A DNA stretch of 24,677 nucleotides from CAVLDP01 sp963661945 (GTDB lineage Bacteria; Bacillota; Clostridia; Lachnospirales; Lachnospiraceae). The position numbers were made by a program, and so were the translations under genes. This document shows, piece after piece, positions 15,489 through 23,314 of the stretch (positions are counted from its first letter, which is position 1; every line of letters begins with the position of its first letter). The DNA lies in the NCBI GenBank assembly GCA_963661945.1, contig CAVLDP010000026.1, positions 1-24,677 of the forward strand. The letters run 5' to 3'. The notes beneath the pieces are model-generated. The model saw nothing but the letters and a program-made list of their open reading frames with translations. It made no database searches and had not been told where the DNA came from.

Positions 15489-16407
15489 CGATAAGCCACT
15501 TCTCAAGGTAAATGGCTTAAAACAATATTTCAAAGTGAGCAGCACCTACACCGTGCATGCAGTGGAGGATGTCAGCTTCGAGATCTATCCTGGTGAGACC
15601 TATGGACTGGTTGGCGAATCCGGATCCGGCAAGTCTACCATTGGACGAAGTGTCATTCGACTCTATAATCCAACGGATGGTCAGATCATCTTCAATGACA
15701 TGGATATCAGCGGCAAGCTGTCCAAAGCAGACAGTCAGTCTCTTCGCACTCAGATGCAGATGATCTTCCAGGATCCTATGGCATCCCTCAATCCTCGTAA
15801 GAAGATTGGAGATATCATCGGCGAAGGACTCGATATTCACCACACCTATAAGAGCAAGAGCGAACGCGACGAAGCCGTCAAGGCAATCCTCGCCAAGGTA
15901 GGCCTCTCTCCAGAGCATGCCACTCGCTATCCGCACCAGTTCTCAGGTGGACAGAGACAGCGTGTAGGAATCGCCAGAGCCCTCATCATGAATCCAAAGC
16001 TCATCATCGCGGATGAATGTATCTCCGCCCTTGATGTGTCAATTCAGGCTCAGGTTGTCAACCTCATGAAGGACATTCAGCAGGAGACCGGCACAGCCTA
16101 TCTCTTCATTGCTCATGATCTATCTATGGTGAAATACATTTCCGACAGAATCGGCGTCCTTCACTTAGGACACCTGCTCGAGACGGGTACAACAGAGGAG
16201 ATCTTCTCCAACCCAATTCATCCATATACGAAGAGCCTGCTCTCCGCCATTCCTGCGCCAAATCCTGTCGTAGAGAAGGCTAGAACCGCTCTCACCTACG
16301 ATTACCGCACTTCAGGAATCGACTATAATCTCGGCACCAATCACCTGGTGGATGGCAGCCACTATGTGAAATGTACAGACGAAGAGTTTGCAAAATGGAT
16401 GGCCTAG
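15472..16407 (+). CDS. oppF: Oligopeptide ABC transporter ATPase OppF
   Basis: A 311-aa ATPase, partner of OppD. It has Walker A GESGSGKS (48-55), signature FSGGQRQRVGIARAL, Walker B LIIADECISALD (Cys in place of the more usual Pro) and the switch histidine in FIAHDLSMVKYISD. The oligopeptide-family C-terminus is present (HPYTKSLLSAIPAPNP). The start overlaps the end of oppD, with AAGGAGG upstream inside oppD. It is the last gene of the operon, followed by a bidirectional terminator 39 bp after the stop. Confidence 0.93.
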   Translation: MTANYNDKPLLKVNGLKQYFKVSSTYTVHAVEDVSFEIYPGETYGLVGESGSGKSTIGRSVIRLYNPTDGQIIFNDMDISGKLSKADSQSLRTQMQMIFQDPMASLNPRKKIGDIIGEGLDIHHTYKSKSERDEAVKAILAKVGLSPEHATRYPHQFSGGQRQRVGIARALIMNPKLIIADECISALDVSIQAQVVNLMKDIQQETGTAYLFIAHDLSMVKYISDRIGVLHLGHLLETGTTEEIFSNPIHPYTKSLLSAIPAPNPVVEKARTALTYDYRTSGIDYNLGTNHLVDGSHYVKCTDEEFAKWMA

Positions 16408-16446
16408 CCCCATTCTAAGCCAAGCAATTGTCTCACATAACAAAAG

Positions 16447-16481
16447 AAACCCCGCGGGGCCAGCTGGTCCTACGGGGTTTT
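16447..16481. terminator. Bidirectional terminator between oppF and the convergent lipoprotein gene
   Basis: AAACCCCG (16447-16454) pairs with CGGGGTTT (16473-16480), enclosing a further self-complementary GGCCAGCTGGTCC core. A-rich and T-rich flanks on opposite sides allow use by both converging transcripts. Confidence 0.85.
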
Positions 16482-16519
16482 CTCTATCTAACGCATATTA
16501 TTCCATTTCAAATACTTCT

Positions 16520-17545
16520 CTATAAGTTCCGAATTAATTCCACCAGTTCGGCGCATCTTGCATAGGTCAAATCTGCATCTGCCTGTGCCGCTGCAATCTG
16601 GCCTTCCTCAGCACTACTTGAAGCCTCCTCTAAGTCCTTTATCTTAGCTTCCTTGTCGCTGACCCAGGACTTCTGCTCTTCTAGCGTCTCCTGAAATGAT
16701 GTGCTGTCCGTACTGTGCTTGTAAATGGTCCAGAGTCTATTCAGAAGCTCATTCATAAGTCTGGCATTCGACGTAGCAAAAGATAGCTTCTCACCTAGAT
16801 CTGACGCATCAGAAGCCGCTTCGATATAGTAATCATAGCTATATTGATAGGAGGTATAATCATTCTCCGCGGTTTCTACCGCTGACGATTCATAGCTGCG
16901 ATAACCAGATCCTGCCTCTTCGCATACGAGTACTGGATTTGATATTGTGGTTTCCTGCTCCTCAGCTCCAAAATCCATCAGATAAGACTCATAAATTTCT
17001 GCATTGATATTGGAAACCGCAGATCCTGGCAGATAGAGCGTCAGCTTTGCATCCGCAGGTAGCCCTGGTGCATCGGTATAAGTATAGAGAGTTCCGTCAA
17101 TAATCTCTTCCTCACCAACTGTCTTCTCAAAGCTTATATCTGACACCGTCATCTCATAGGTCAGATCGTCCACCTTCGTAAGATCCGATAATTGGCCCGA
17201 ATAATTGCAGTAATACATACTGCCATTCGGATAACCATCTCCAGTCACACCCATGTCACTATCACTGTACTGACCGTAGAAATAGCCATCCCTCAAGATA
17301 TGAAATCCGTCGCCCCAGCCGCCTGCACCACTGGACCATTCGAAAGCATAAGATGAGAGATCCTCAAATGTAAGATCCGACTCTGAAGCGCTTGCTACGT
17401 CTTCGACATCCCCTGCCTCCGACTCGGTATTCTCCACCCCAGCATCCTCCGCATCCTCAAGAATTGGCATAGCCTCATAACCACAACCAACTATAGACAG
17501 CGTCATCGCAGTCAAAAGAACTAATGACAGAAATTTTCTTCTCAT
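16520..17545 (-). CDS. Lipoprotein with LprI-like C-terminal domain
   Basis: A 341-aa lipoprotein with lipobox SIVGC and lipidated Cys21, followed by an acidic Glu/Asp/Ser linker to about residue 57. Residues about 60-190 are a beta-rich domain (FEWSSGAGGWGDGF, DSDMGVTGDGYPNGSMYYC) of a kind I associate with Lachnospiraceae lipoproteins but cannot name. Residues about 250-341 are helical and match the pattern of DUF1311/LprI-like domains: LLNRLWTIYKH, then EEQKSWVSDKEAK, then DLTYARCAELVELI. LprI of Mycobacterium inhibits lysozyme. That function here is inference, made more attractive by the RsiV-like anti-sigma factor two positions upstream. The ribosome binding site is GGAGGAG. The opp terminator also serves this gene. 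Confidence 0.7.
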   Translation of the reverse strand: MRRKFLSLVLLTAMTLSIVGCGYEAMPILEDAEDAGVENTESEAGDVEDVASASESDLTFEDLSSYAFEWSSGAGGWGDGFHILRDGYFYGQYSDSDMGVTGDGYPNGSMYYCNYSGQLSDLTKVDDLTYEMTVSDISFEKTVGEEEIIDGTLYTYTDAPGLPADAKLTLYLPGSAVSNINAEIYESYLMDFGAEEQETTISNPVLVCEEAGSGYRSYESSAVETAENDYTSYQYSYDYYIEAASDASDLGEKLSFATSNARLMNELLNRLWTIYKHSTDSTSFQETLEEQKSWVSDKEAKIKDLEEASSSAEEGQIAAAQADADLTYARCAELVELIRNL

Positions 17546-17575
17546 AAAATATCTCCTCCTTGAATTATTCCATTT

Positions 17576-17955
17576 CTATACCTGATACAGAGAGAAAAGC
17601 AAATATTTGGATATCTTATATTTACCAGAAATAAGTTCTCCTCTTCTCCTTAGTGTATCATAAACTCCCTTATCAATCTTTTCATTTCGAAACTTACACT
17701 CTCCAATAAGAGCTTCTTGATCCGCTTCAGCTAGCGCGACAACATCAATATCCGCAAACCCAGAATACTTATTTCCATCAGAATCTACGACTATTTCCGT
17801 CCCCCACCAGAAACCCACAGAGGTAACAAAGCAGCCGTAATCGCCTTGTCTTCATAGAGAATAATCTTCAGATTCTTATCCATCCAAACCGTATCTATAT
17901 ATTTCTGCATAACGGATAAAAGGGCAGGATCTTTCTCCGCCCAAAATGGAAGTTC
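17576..17955 (-). pseudogene. Remnant of an AAA ATPase with C-terminal DUF234-like domain
   Basis: Two pieces of one family are in different frames. The upstream piece (plus 17819-17955, minus-strand reading) encodes WAEKDPALLSVMQKYIDTVW followed by MDKNLKIIL, as in the middle of ATP-binding proteins of the archaeal-type ATPase family. The downstream piece (17576-17818) encodes VGFWWGTEIVVDSDG, then FADIDVVALAEADQEALIGE and CKFRNEKID, the nuclease-like C-terminus. Full-length members are about 450-480 aa. Here the P-loop region and most of the protein are gone, a large internal deletion joins the pieces, and a frameshift separates them. A TAG lies just upstream of the first piece and another just after it in that frame. 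The 80-aa downstream ORF should not be read as an intact gene. Confidence 0.75.
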
Positions 17956-17972
17956 CTACATCCATTTACTTA

Positions 17973-18842
17973 TCAATTGCCGGCAGACCAGATGTCTTCC
18001 GGCATAGTGAAGGTGACTGCACCCATGTACATCGGCGCCACATCTCCTTCATTAAATGCTATCACAAGCTGTCCCTTGGCATCAATGTAGAAACTCTGGT
18101 CCTCTGCTATAGACTTAAACTCAAACATATCATCTTCCTGATCCAGCCAATAGAGCTTGCCCTCATCCTGTTTCATCTCATCTCGCATCTGACTCTTGAT
18201 CTCATCCGTGATTGTCTGCACATACGTTGCATCAGAGAAGAGGTCTGAGAGAGTTATTTCCTCACCAGTAGTCCGGTCAATCGTGTAATAATAATCTGTC
18301 TCCGCTGCATCTGCTGCTGTCTCCAGTGTCCATACTTTGAGGGTGAAATACTGGTCCGTATCCGTTACCACTTCATAGCCTACATCGACAGCTCCCATAC
18401 CAGTGCCCTCAGTATCAGAAGCAATCTTCTCCTTGAATTCTGCGATAATCTGATCTGTAAGCTCCTCCACTGAGGCATTTACATTGGCAGCACTTTCCTT
18501 CAGCAATTCATTTGTAGCATCAGTCCCCTCTGCATCCACTTCAACCTGCGGAACTCTGACACTCGCCTTATAATTACCATCCTCATAGACGTAATCGCGA
18601 AATAACACCACCTTCACAAGCGAGCGAAGAATCGGCGTCTTCGCATACGCAGTTGCCACATTTGGGCTTAGATTCGGTGCAAGTACAAGAGCAAGCGCCG
18701 CAGCCATAGCCCCAATCAGAAGCTTAAACTTATGCGATTTCTTATCTCGCTTGGCCTTAAGGTCAACTGTCTTCGTCCCAGCTTCCTCAATCCACTCCTC
18801 ATCGATCTGGCCAACTGCCTCAAATATATCTTCATTTCTCAT
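17973..18842 (-). CDS. RsiV-like anti-sigma factor (DUF3298)
   Basis: A 289-aa single-pass membrane protein from ATG 18842, one base after the sigma stop (TAATATG); an ATG 21 bp earlier is possible, but the GGAAGGGAG site fits the chosen one. Residues 1-38 are a charged cytoplasmic sigma-binding segment and 39-56 the transmembrane helix (FKLLIGAMAAALALVLAP). The rest is extracytoplasmic. The C-terminal ~90 residues match DUF3298 as in Bacillus RsiV: LSDLFSDATYVQTITDEI, then QSFYIDAKGQLVIAFNEGDV and APMYMGAVTFTMPEDIW. It should hold the adjacent ECF sigma factor inactive until cleaved. RsiV of B. subtilis is a lysozyme receptor, so a lysozyme or cell-envelope signal is a reasonable guess. Confidence 0.85.
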   Translation of the reverse strand: MRNEDIFEAVGQIDEEWIEEAGTKTVDLKAKRDKKSHKFKLLIGAMAAALALVLAPNLSPNVATAYAKTPILRSLVKVVLFRDYVYEDGNYKASVRVPQVEVDAEGTDATNELLKESAANVNASVEELTDQIIAEFKEKIASDTEGTGMGAVDVGYEVVTDTDQYFTLKVWTLETAADAAETDYYYTIDRTTGEEITLSDLFSDATYVQTITDEIKSQMRDEMKQDEGKLYWLDQEDDMFEFKSIAEDQSFYIDAKGQLVIAFNEGDVAPMYMGAVTFTMPEDIWSAGN

Positions 18843-18843
18843 A

Positions 18844-19398
18844 TTACAAATACTCCCTTCCAAGATATTCCTGCAATTTCTTCCGTGTGCGGTACATGGT
18901 CGTCTTGACCTTTCCCTCGCTGCATCCCAGATAATCTGCGACTTCCGCCACAGAGTCCAGGTAGAAATACCGCCTCACGAACATAATTCTCTCTTCTCTC
19001 GGAAGCTCTTCTAAGAAATGATTAAGCAGTTCCACAAGGAGCTTACTCTCAAGCGCCCTCTCCGGGCTATCCTCTGATGGAATACAATCCTGCAATTCAT
19101 CCAGGCAAAGCCCCACAAGGTCACCCTCCCGCTTCTTCTGATGCTGATAGCGATAGCGATTCAATGCCAGATTCCTGGCAATCTTCGATACATAGGCGCC
19201 AAGATGGTTGGGGTACGTAGGTGGAATCGTCTGCCAAGCCTTGAGCCAGGTGTCACTCAGACACTCCTCCGTCTCTTCATCATTTCCAAGTACTCGGTAG
19301 ATGGTCGTCCTGCAATACTTGCCATAGGAATCTTCTGTGTATTTAATGGCCTGCTCATCTCTAGCCAGGTAAAGATCTATGATTTCATTGTCCTTCAC
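18844..19398 (-). CDS. ECF-type RNA polymerase sigma factor
   Basis: A 184-aa sigma-70 family protein with only regions 2 and 4. Region 2 includes ETEECLSDTWLKAWQTIPP and ISKIARNLALNRYR-like sequence (VSKIARNLALNRYRYQ). Region 4 ends with the helix-turn-helix VAEVADYLGCSEGKVKTTMY and RTRKKL. The start is GTG 19398 after AAAGGAG. The gene is one base from its anti-sigma gene, so the pair is coupled. A candidate ECF promoter (TGTAAC, 16 bp, CATC) lies just upstream, consistent with autoregulation. It resembles the SigV/SigM-like group in organisation, but I cannot place it in a subfamily by eye. Confidence 0.9.
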   Translation of the reverse strand: MKDNEIIDLYLARDEQAIKYTEDSYGKYCRTTIYRVLGNDEETEECLSDTWLKAWQTIPPTYPNHLGAYVSKIARNLALNRYRYQHQKKREGDLVGLCLDELQDCIPSEDSPERALESKLLVELLNHFLEELPREERIMFVRRYFYLDSVAEVADYLGCSEGKVKTTMYRTRKKLQEYLGREYL

Positions 19399-19432
19399 AG
19401 ATTACATTCTCCTTTCGTTCTTTACCTATATA

Positions 19433-19458
19433 GATGCGATTTATGAGAAATGGTTACA
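19433..19458 (-). promoter_or_regulatory. Candidate autoregulatory ECF promoter of the sigma gene
   Basis: On the minus strand TGTAAC (plus 19453-19458) is followed after 16 bp by CATC (plus 19433-19436). This fits the AAC-type -35 and CGTC/CGTA-type -10 used by ECF sigma factors such as SigM, SigV and SigW. It lies directly between the methyltransferase stop and the sigma start. Confidence 0.45.
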
Positions 19459-19464
19459 AAAACA

Positions 19465-20232
19465 TCATATCTTTTTTGCCGTAAGGAATATGTATCCCCA
19501 GCCATTTAACTTGTGTCTCCATTTTTTCTTTATCGACAAGGTTACGCATAATTTGCTTAGGAATACGTAACACTTGTTCTTATTACATTCTATCCTGCTT
19601 TGTTTTTTATAAAATTGCTTTGCAATACGTCTTTCAAAAATCTGTCTATGTATAGGAAAATCTATTCGAACAGACTCATCATATATGCACTCAAAGCCCG
19701 CCTTCTCCAAAGCATCCTTATAGCATTCAAATGTCCTGCGTTTCCATGTCCCCCCAGAAATTTCGTGTGGAGCCGTCTGTTCGCAGATGCAGAGTCTCCC
19801 GCCAAAAGCCATGTTCGTATATGTATTTTGTAATATACCATCCATGACTTCATCGCTCACGTGAGCCAGCATTGCTACTATATATGCCATATCATAGTTA
19901 TTAGTTTCCTTAGGACCTTCTGCCGATTGTTCAAATGAAACATTCTCAAGCTGATTACATCTAAGTGATGCCTCTGCAAGCATTCCCTCGGAAATATCAA
20001 TCCCGTAATATTTGCGTTTCTTGTCATATAATCTCAATATGTATTCGCCGTCACCGCACCCTATATCTATAATTTTCTTGCATTCATCTGCTTTAATCAT
20101 TTTTCTTAACAGCTCTATAATTATGTCTCGACGCTTAACATAATATGGAGCTGCCGTAATTGTATATAGTTTCTCACCCTTATAGATATATTCATTTTGA
20201 GCCCTATTTGACCAATATTTTTCTTCTAGCAT
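19465..20232 (-). CDS. SAM-dependent class I methyltransferase
   Basis: A 255-aa protein from ATG 20232, preferred over the GTG 21 bp upstream because GAGGG lies just ahead of the ATG. Motif I is IIDIGCGDGEY (54-64), the acidic ribose-binding residue is in GIDIS (D79), and a post-motif segment NYDMAYIVAMLAHVSDE follows. The fold is a standard Rossmann methyltransferase of the Methyltransf_11/25 type. The C-terminal ~60 residues are basic (KKKWRHKLNGWGYIFLTAKK), which may help bind an acidic or lipid-linked substrate. The substrate cannot be read from sequence. It lies 93 bp after the mutase-like gene on the same strand and is probably the last gene of that set. Confidence 0.8.
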   Translation of the reverse strand: MLEEKYWSNRAQNEYIYKGEKLYTITAAPYYVKRRDIIIELLRKMIKADECKKIIDIGCGDGEYILRLYDKKRKYYGIDISEGMLAEASLRCNQLENVSFEQSAEGPKETNNYDMAYIVAMLAHVSDEVMDGILQNTYTNMAFGGRLCICEQTAPHEISGGTWKRRTFECYKDALEKAGFECIYDESVRIDFPIHRQIFERRIAKQFYKKQSRIECNKNKCYVFLSKLCVTLSIKKKWRHKLNGWGYIFLTAKKI

Positions 20233-20325
20233 ATAACCCTCATTGACTATCACTATAATCTCTTAATCATCCTTATTTTCATTTATTCTTCGCCCATTCT
20301 CCCGCTGGGCAACCAACTATTCTTT

Positions 20326-22224
20326 TCACAAACTCACCCCATATTTATTCTTCATAATATATTCTGCTTCCGATATATTCTGAACGCAGCTATTAATTCT
20401 AGAATCAACAGACATCAATAGACCATCTTCCATTAGTTCCATTCCGCCTCCCCTCATTTGCGTTTTCCAATTCTTTGCATACACAAATTCAGGAGAATCT
20501 GACCATAATGTTGGAACAGGTAGCCATCCCGCCACAAAGGATAAATACAATCCTTCTGGAGAATACAAATTCTTGATGTTATCCTCCATTGCCGTAACAA
20601 CACTTCGTGCTGACTGTTCCAGGTATAAGGTCCTACGTGTAATATCATCCGTCATTACATCTGGTGTGCATCCCTTTGCCTTCCTGCGTCTATACTCTGC
20701 AAGGGCAGCTCTTGTAATCTTAATGCTGTCATTTAGTACACTTGGCGTTGCAAGATAAAGCGCCTCACTATAACTTACCACATGGATAATCTCTGGGTTC
20801 ATAGCATCATATGGGACGATATCATCCATCATTGCAGTAACAGCGGCCAGTTGCACCTTCGCCTGTTCTATATCTGGCTTGAAATAATCCAGCCCAGCCC
20901 TCGTTTGAAATACAACACGAAATTCTTCATCCTGCAATTCCTGAATCATATGCAGCATAGCCCTTGATTTTGCAAGATCCTGAATTCCCCATGTACTGCG
21001 CGGTGTATTCAGCATATTCTGTAGAATAAATGTCCTCACACCGCAAAGCTTTGCCATCTTGGCTGCAACATAAGCCGATACAATATAAGTAATGTCGTCA
21101 CAACCTCGAAAAGCAAAATGATGCGGAACATTCGTCTCAACAGGCTTACCCGTAAGTGCCACGTATCTCATCGCAGAAATATGCTCTCGCAAATTATCAT
21201 ATAGGGTATTCGGGCCTCTTCCATCAAGCTCATCAAACCACCAAAGTGAAAATGCATGCCAGGAGATATTCATCGTCCTCTCGTAAACCGCCGCTAGATA
21301 TTCCACATTCTTCGTTCCAGAATATGTTCGAACCAGCATGGGACGAGCCGCCTCATAAATATCATGGTATTCTTCCTCTGAATTAACTGGAACTCCACCA
21401 CCATTTGTCTTCCCAGCCCAATTCTCACCAAAATTAGACTGTGAAAGTTGCGAAGAGCCAATTGACAATATGTCGAGGAAACCCGCTTCCGCCAATTCCT
21501 TGCACCACAAAAGATATTGTTCTATACATTGTTCTCTGGTAAGTTCTGAGGAATACGGCCCTGAATGAGCTCGTATAAGAGGTTGAAATCCGCCCACAAA
21601 ATTATAATCCAAGCGCTTTATTAGCGTATCACTTGCTGTACCAAATTCCGGATACTTCACTCGATTAAATGGCTTGATTTCAGCATATGGTATTTGTTCT
21701 ACTACCTCTTTACCAAATTCTATTAATTCCTTATCGTACCTGCACCCCTCAATAATCGTATGTGGTATATTCTCAAGGGGAACCCCCATCGCAAGAAGAG
21801 TCTCTTCCGCAGATTCTCCTCCTCGAAAAGTTCGAATCATACCGCCATATTCTCTATCAATCATATCGCAGGCTGTCTTCAGCCCCGCAAAATATATGCT
21901 TTGAACCAAGGCGCCGACAGTTCCAAAAAGAGCCTCTCTCTTAAGTAATGACACTATCCTTCCAACAATATTTACACCATCTATTGGATCCAAACGATAT
22001 GAAATCCCAATATGTCTAATCCGATTATCTCTAATCCACTTAACAACAATCTCTTTATTTGATTCAACTTGTAGCTTCCCCAGTGCTTCCTCAATCTGAG
22101 ACGGCGCAATCATTACCTCATAGCCACATTCTCTAAGAAGGGAAGAAGCCGCATCAATTCCCATAGTATGAGCATCCATCTTTGTCTTAAGCAAGCCAAA
22201 TCGCTTGTATTCTTGCGCATTCAT
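20326..22224 (-). CDS. B12-binding glutamate-mutase-like protein (fused cobalamin and TIM-barrel domains)
   Basis: I place the start at ATG 22224 (632 aa), because AGGGTGGGTG lies 11 nt upstream; a GTG at 22242 is an alternative with no spaced ribosome binding site. Near the N-terminus, DAHTMG (17-22) fits the cobalamin-binding DxHxxG motif, whose His coordinates cobalt. The expected alternating beta/alpha pattern and an ISYRL segment follow. Residues about 205-510 look like the TIM barrel of glutamate mutase epsilon-type subunits: RTYSGTKNVEYLAAVYER, SLWWFDELDGRGPNTLYDNL, then KPVETNVPHHFAFRGCDD and ILQNMLNTPRSTWG. The C-terminal ~110 residues are unassigned. Canonical glutamate mutase has the two parts on separate chains (GlmS and GlmE). 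A carbon-skeleton rearrangement of an amino acid is the likely reaction; the substrate is unknown. There is no radical-SAM cysteine motif. Confidence 0.65.
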   Translation of the reverse strand: MNAQEYKRFGLLKTKMDAHTMGIDAASSLLRECGYEVMIAPSQIEEALGKLQVESNKEIVVKWIRDNRIRHIGISYRLDPIDGVNIVGRIVSLLKREALFGTVGALVQSIYFAGLKTACDMIDREYGGMIRTFRGGESAEETLLAMGVPLENIPHTIIEGCRYDKELIEFGKEVVEQIPYAEIKPFNRVKYPEFGTASDTLIKRLDYNFVGGFQPLIRAHSGPYSSELTREQCIEQYLLWCKELAEAGFLDILSIGSSQLSQSNFGENWAGKTNGGGVPVNSEEEYHDIYEAARPMLVRTYSGTKNVEYLAAVYERTMNISWHAFSLWWFDELDGRGPNTLYDNLREHISAMRYVALTGKPVETNVPHHFAFRGCDDITYIVSAYVAAKMAKLCGVRTFILQNMLNTPRSTWGIQDLAKSRAMLHMIQELQDEEFRVVFQTRAGLDYFKPDIEQAKVQLAAVTAMMDDIVPYDAMNPEIIHVVSYSEALYLATPSVLNDSIKITRAALAEYRRRKAKGCTPDVMTDDITRRTLYLEQSARSVVTAMEDNIKNLYSPEGLYLSFVAGWLPVPTLWSDSPEFVYAKNWKTQMRGGGMELMEDGLLMSVDSRINSCVQNISEAEYIMKNKYGVSL

Positions 22225-22249
22225 AATATTTTCTACACCCACCCTTGCA

Positions 22250-23314
22250 TCAGAAGAATTCTCTCAACACCCCAAGCGAAATTCTTCTTCCAATCTCCCT
22301 ATAATCCTCATTCATTATGGAACTAGCCATATCAATAAGAAGCGAAATATTAGGCGTTTTAATATTTAACTCTCTTCCAATCAGCTCTATTGGAACTAAA
22401 CCATTAGGAACATCTTCTGTAATATATCTACTTCTAATAGAAGGTGGTGCATCAATCTCGGTATAGGCCTCATTATTCTTAATTAGATGAAATAAATCCT
22501 CACCATTCACCCTGTAAATACGGCGCATCCAATCTGCAACTGATTCAACAGAATATCCCATCGCAGCAGCAACTGTAACTCTCTCACGATCTACCTTCTC
22601 CAAAAATGAAGCTATACTCTCTGAGATACCATCGTAATAATACTTGAAATCAACCTTCTCACTTTCAATCCAGCCAATGTTCATAAGAACAGGTGCCACG
22701 TGAAGTATCATTCCCACATTAGAAAATGAGGTCTGAGCAACTGAAGGAACCGCCTTAAAACAAGGAGCCAGGCACTTTGGCATTTTACTCATAATATAGT
22801 TCATATCTGACCCTTTTATAGCCGCAATTTCAACCTGATTCTTCAGAGCATATATCGAAACGCTATTTGGTCCGCTTCGCCTGCAGGTATAGACGATTGT
22901 CTGAGTTTCTGCTATTTGGGGCAGTTCTCTTACACCGCACTCTAACAGAGTACGGGCAAACTCAATCGCACCAAATGTTCTCCCTGGATTCAGCACAATC
23001 ACTGTGTTTTTACTCACATACGGAGCTATTTTTCTGGCAATATCCTTATGTGCAGTACTAGGTGTCGTAATCATAATAAAATCTGAGATCACATCCTCAA
23101 GATTTGATGATGCTCTTTCTATCCTGGCACTCCCCTCTACAATGCCATTACAATGAATTACTCCATCTCTTATAACTTCCGTAATATTCGACTGTGTCCT
23201 ATTCCATAGTGTAACCGCAACTCCATTTAACGCAAGATGCGATGCCATAGACAAGCCCTGGTGACCACCACCACACACAAAAACTCTCTCACAATTATTT
23301 ATCACTGTAACCAT
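22250..23314 (-). CDS. Octopine/opine dehydrogenase family NAD(P)-dependent enzyme
   Basis: About 354 aa from ATG 23314 (a GTG at 23305 is also possible); either way the start lies within the last bases of the ATP-grasp gene, so translation is coupled. The N-terminal Rossmann domain has VFVCGGGHQGLSMASHLALN (11-30) and NPGRTFGAIEFA (109-120). The C-terminal helical domain matches the NAD/NADP octopine/nopaline dehydrogenase family: SNVGMILHVAPVLMNIG, with the conserved catalytic-type His205, and RYITEDVPNGLVPIELIGR (297-313), then NIKTPNISLLIDMAS. Such enzymes reductively join an amino acid to an alpha-keto acid or oxidise the product back. They occur in opine metallophore pathways as well as in catabolism. 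With an ATP-grasp ligase and a B12 mutase as neighbours, a biosynthetic role is more likely here. The stop is 25 bp before the mutase ATG. Confidence 0.82.
   Translation of the reverse strand: MVTVINNCERVFVCGGGHQGLSMASHLALNGVAVTLWNRTQSNITEVIRDGVIHCNGIVEGSARIERASSNLEDVISDFIMITTPSTAHKDIARKIAPYVSKNTVIVLNPGRTFGAIEFARTLLECGVRELPQIAETQTIVYTCRRSGPNSVSIYALKNQVEIAAIKGSDMNYIMSKMPKCLAPCFKAVPSVAQTSFSNVGMILHVAPVLMNIGWIESEKVDFKYYYDGISESIASFLEKVDRERVTVAAAMGYSVESVADWMRRIYRVNGEDLFHLIKNNEAYTEIDAPPSIRSRYITEDVPNGLVPIELIGRELNIKTPNISLLIDMASSIMNEDYREIGRRISLGVLREFF

Noticed and set aside
20233..20325. Terminator between the mutase-like and methyltransferase genes
   Set aside because: Only a 5-bp GCCCA/TGGGC stem is visible on the minus strand, and no T-tract follows it, so it does not qualify. 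The methyltransferase probably shares the transcript.
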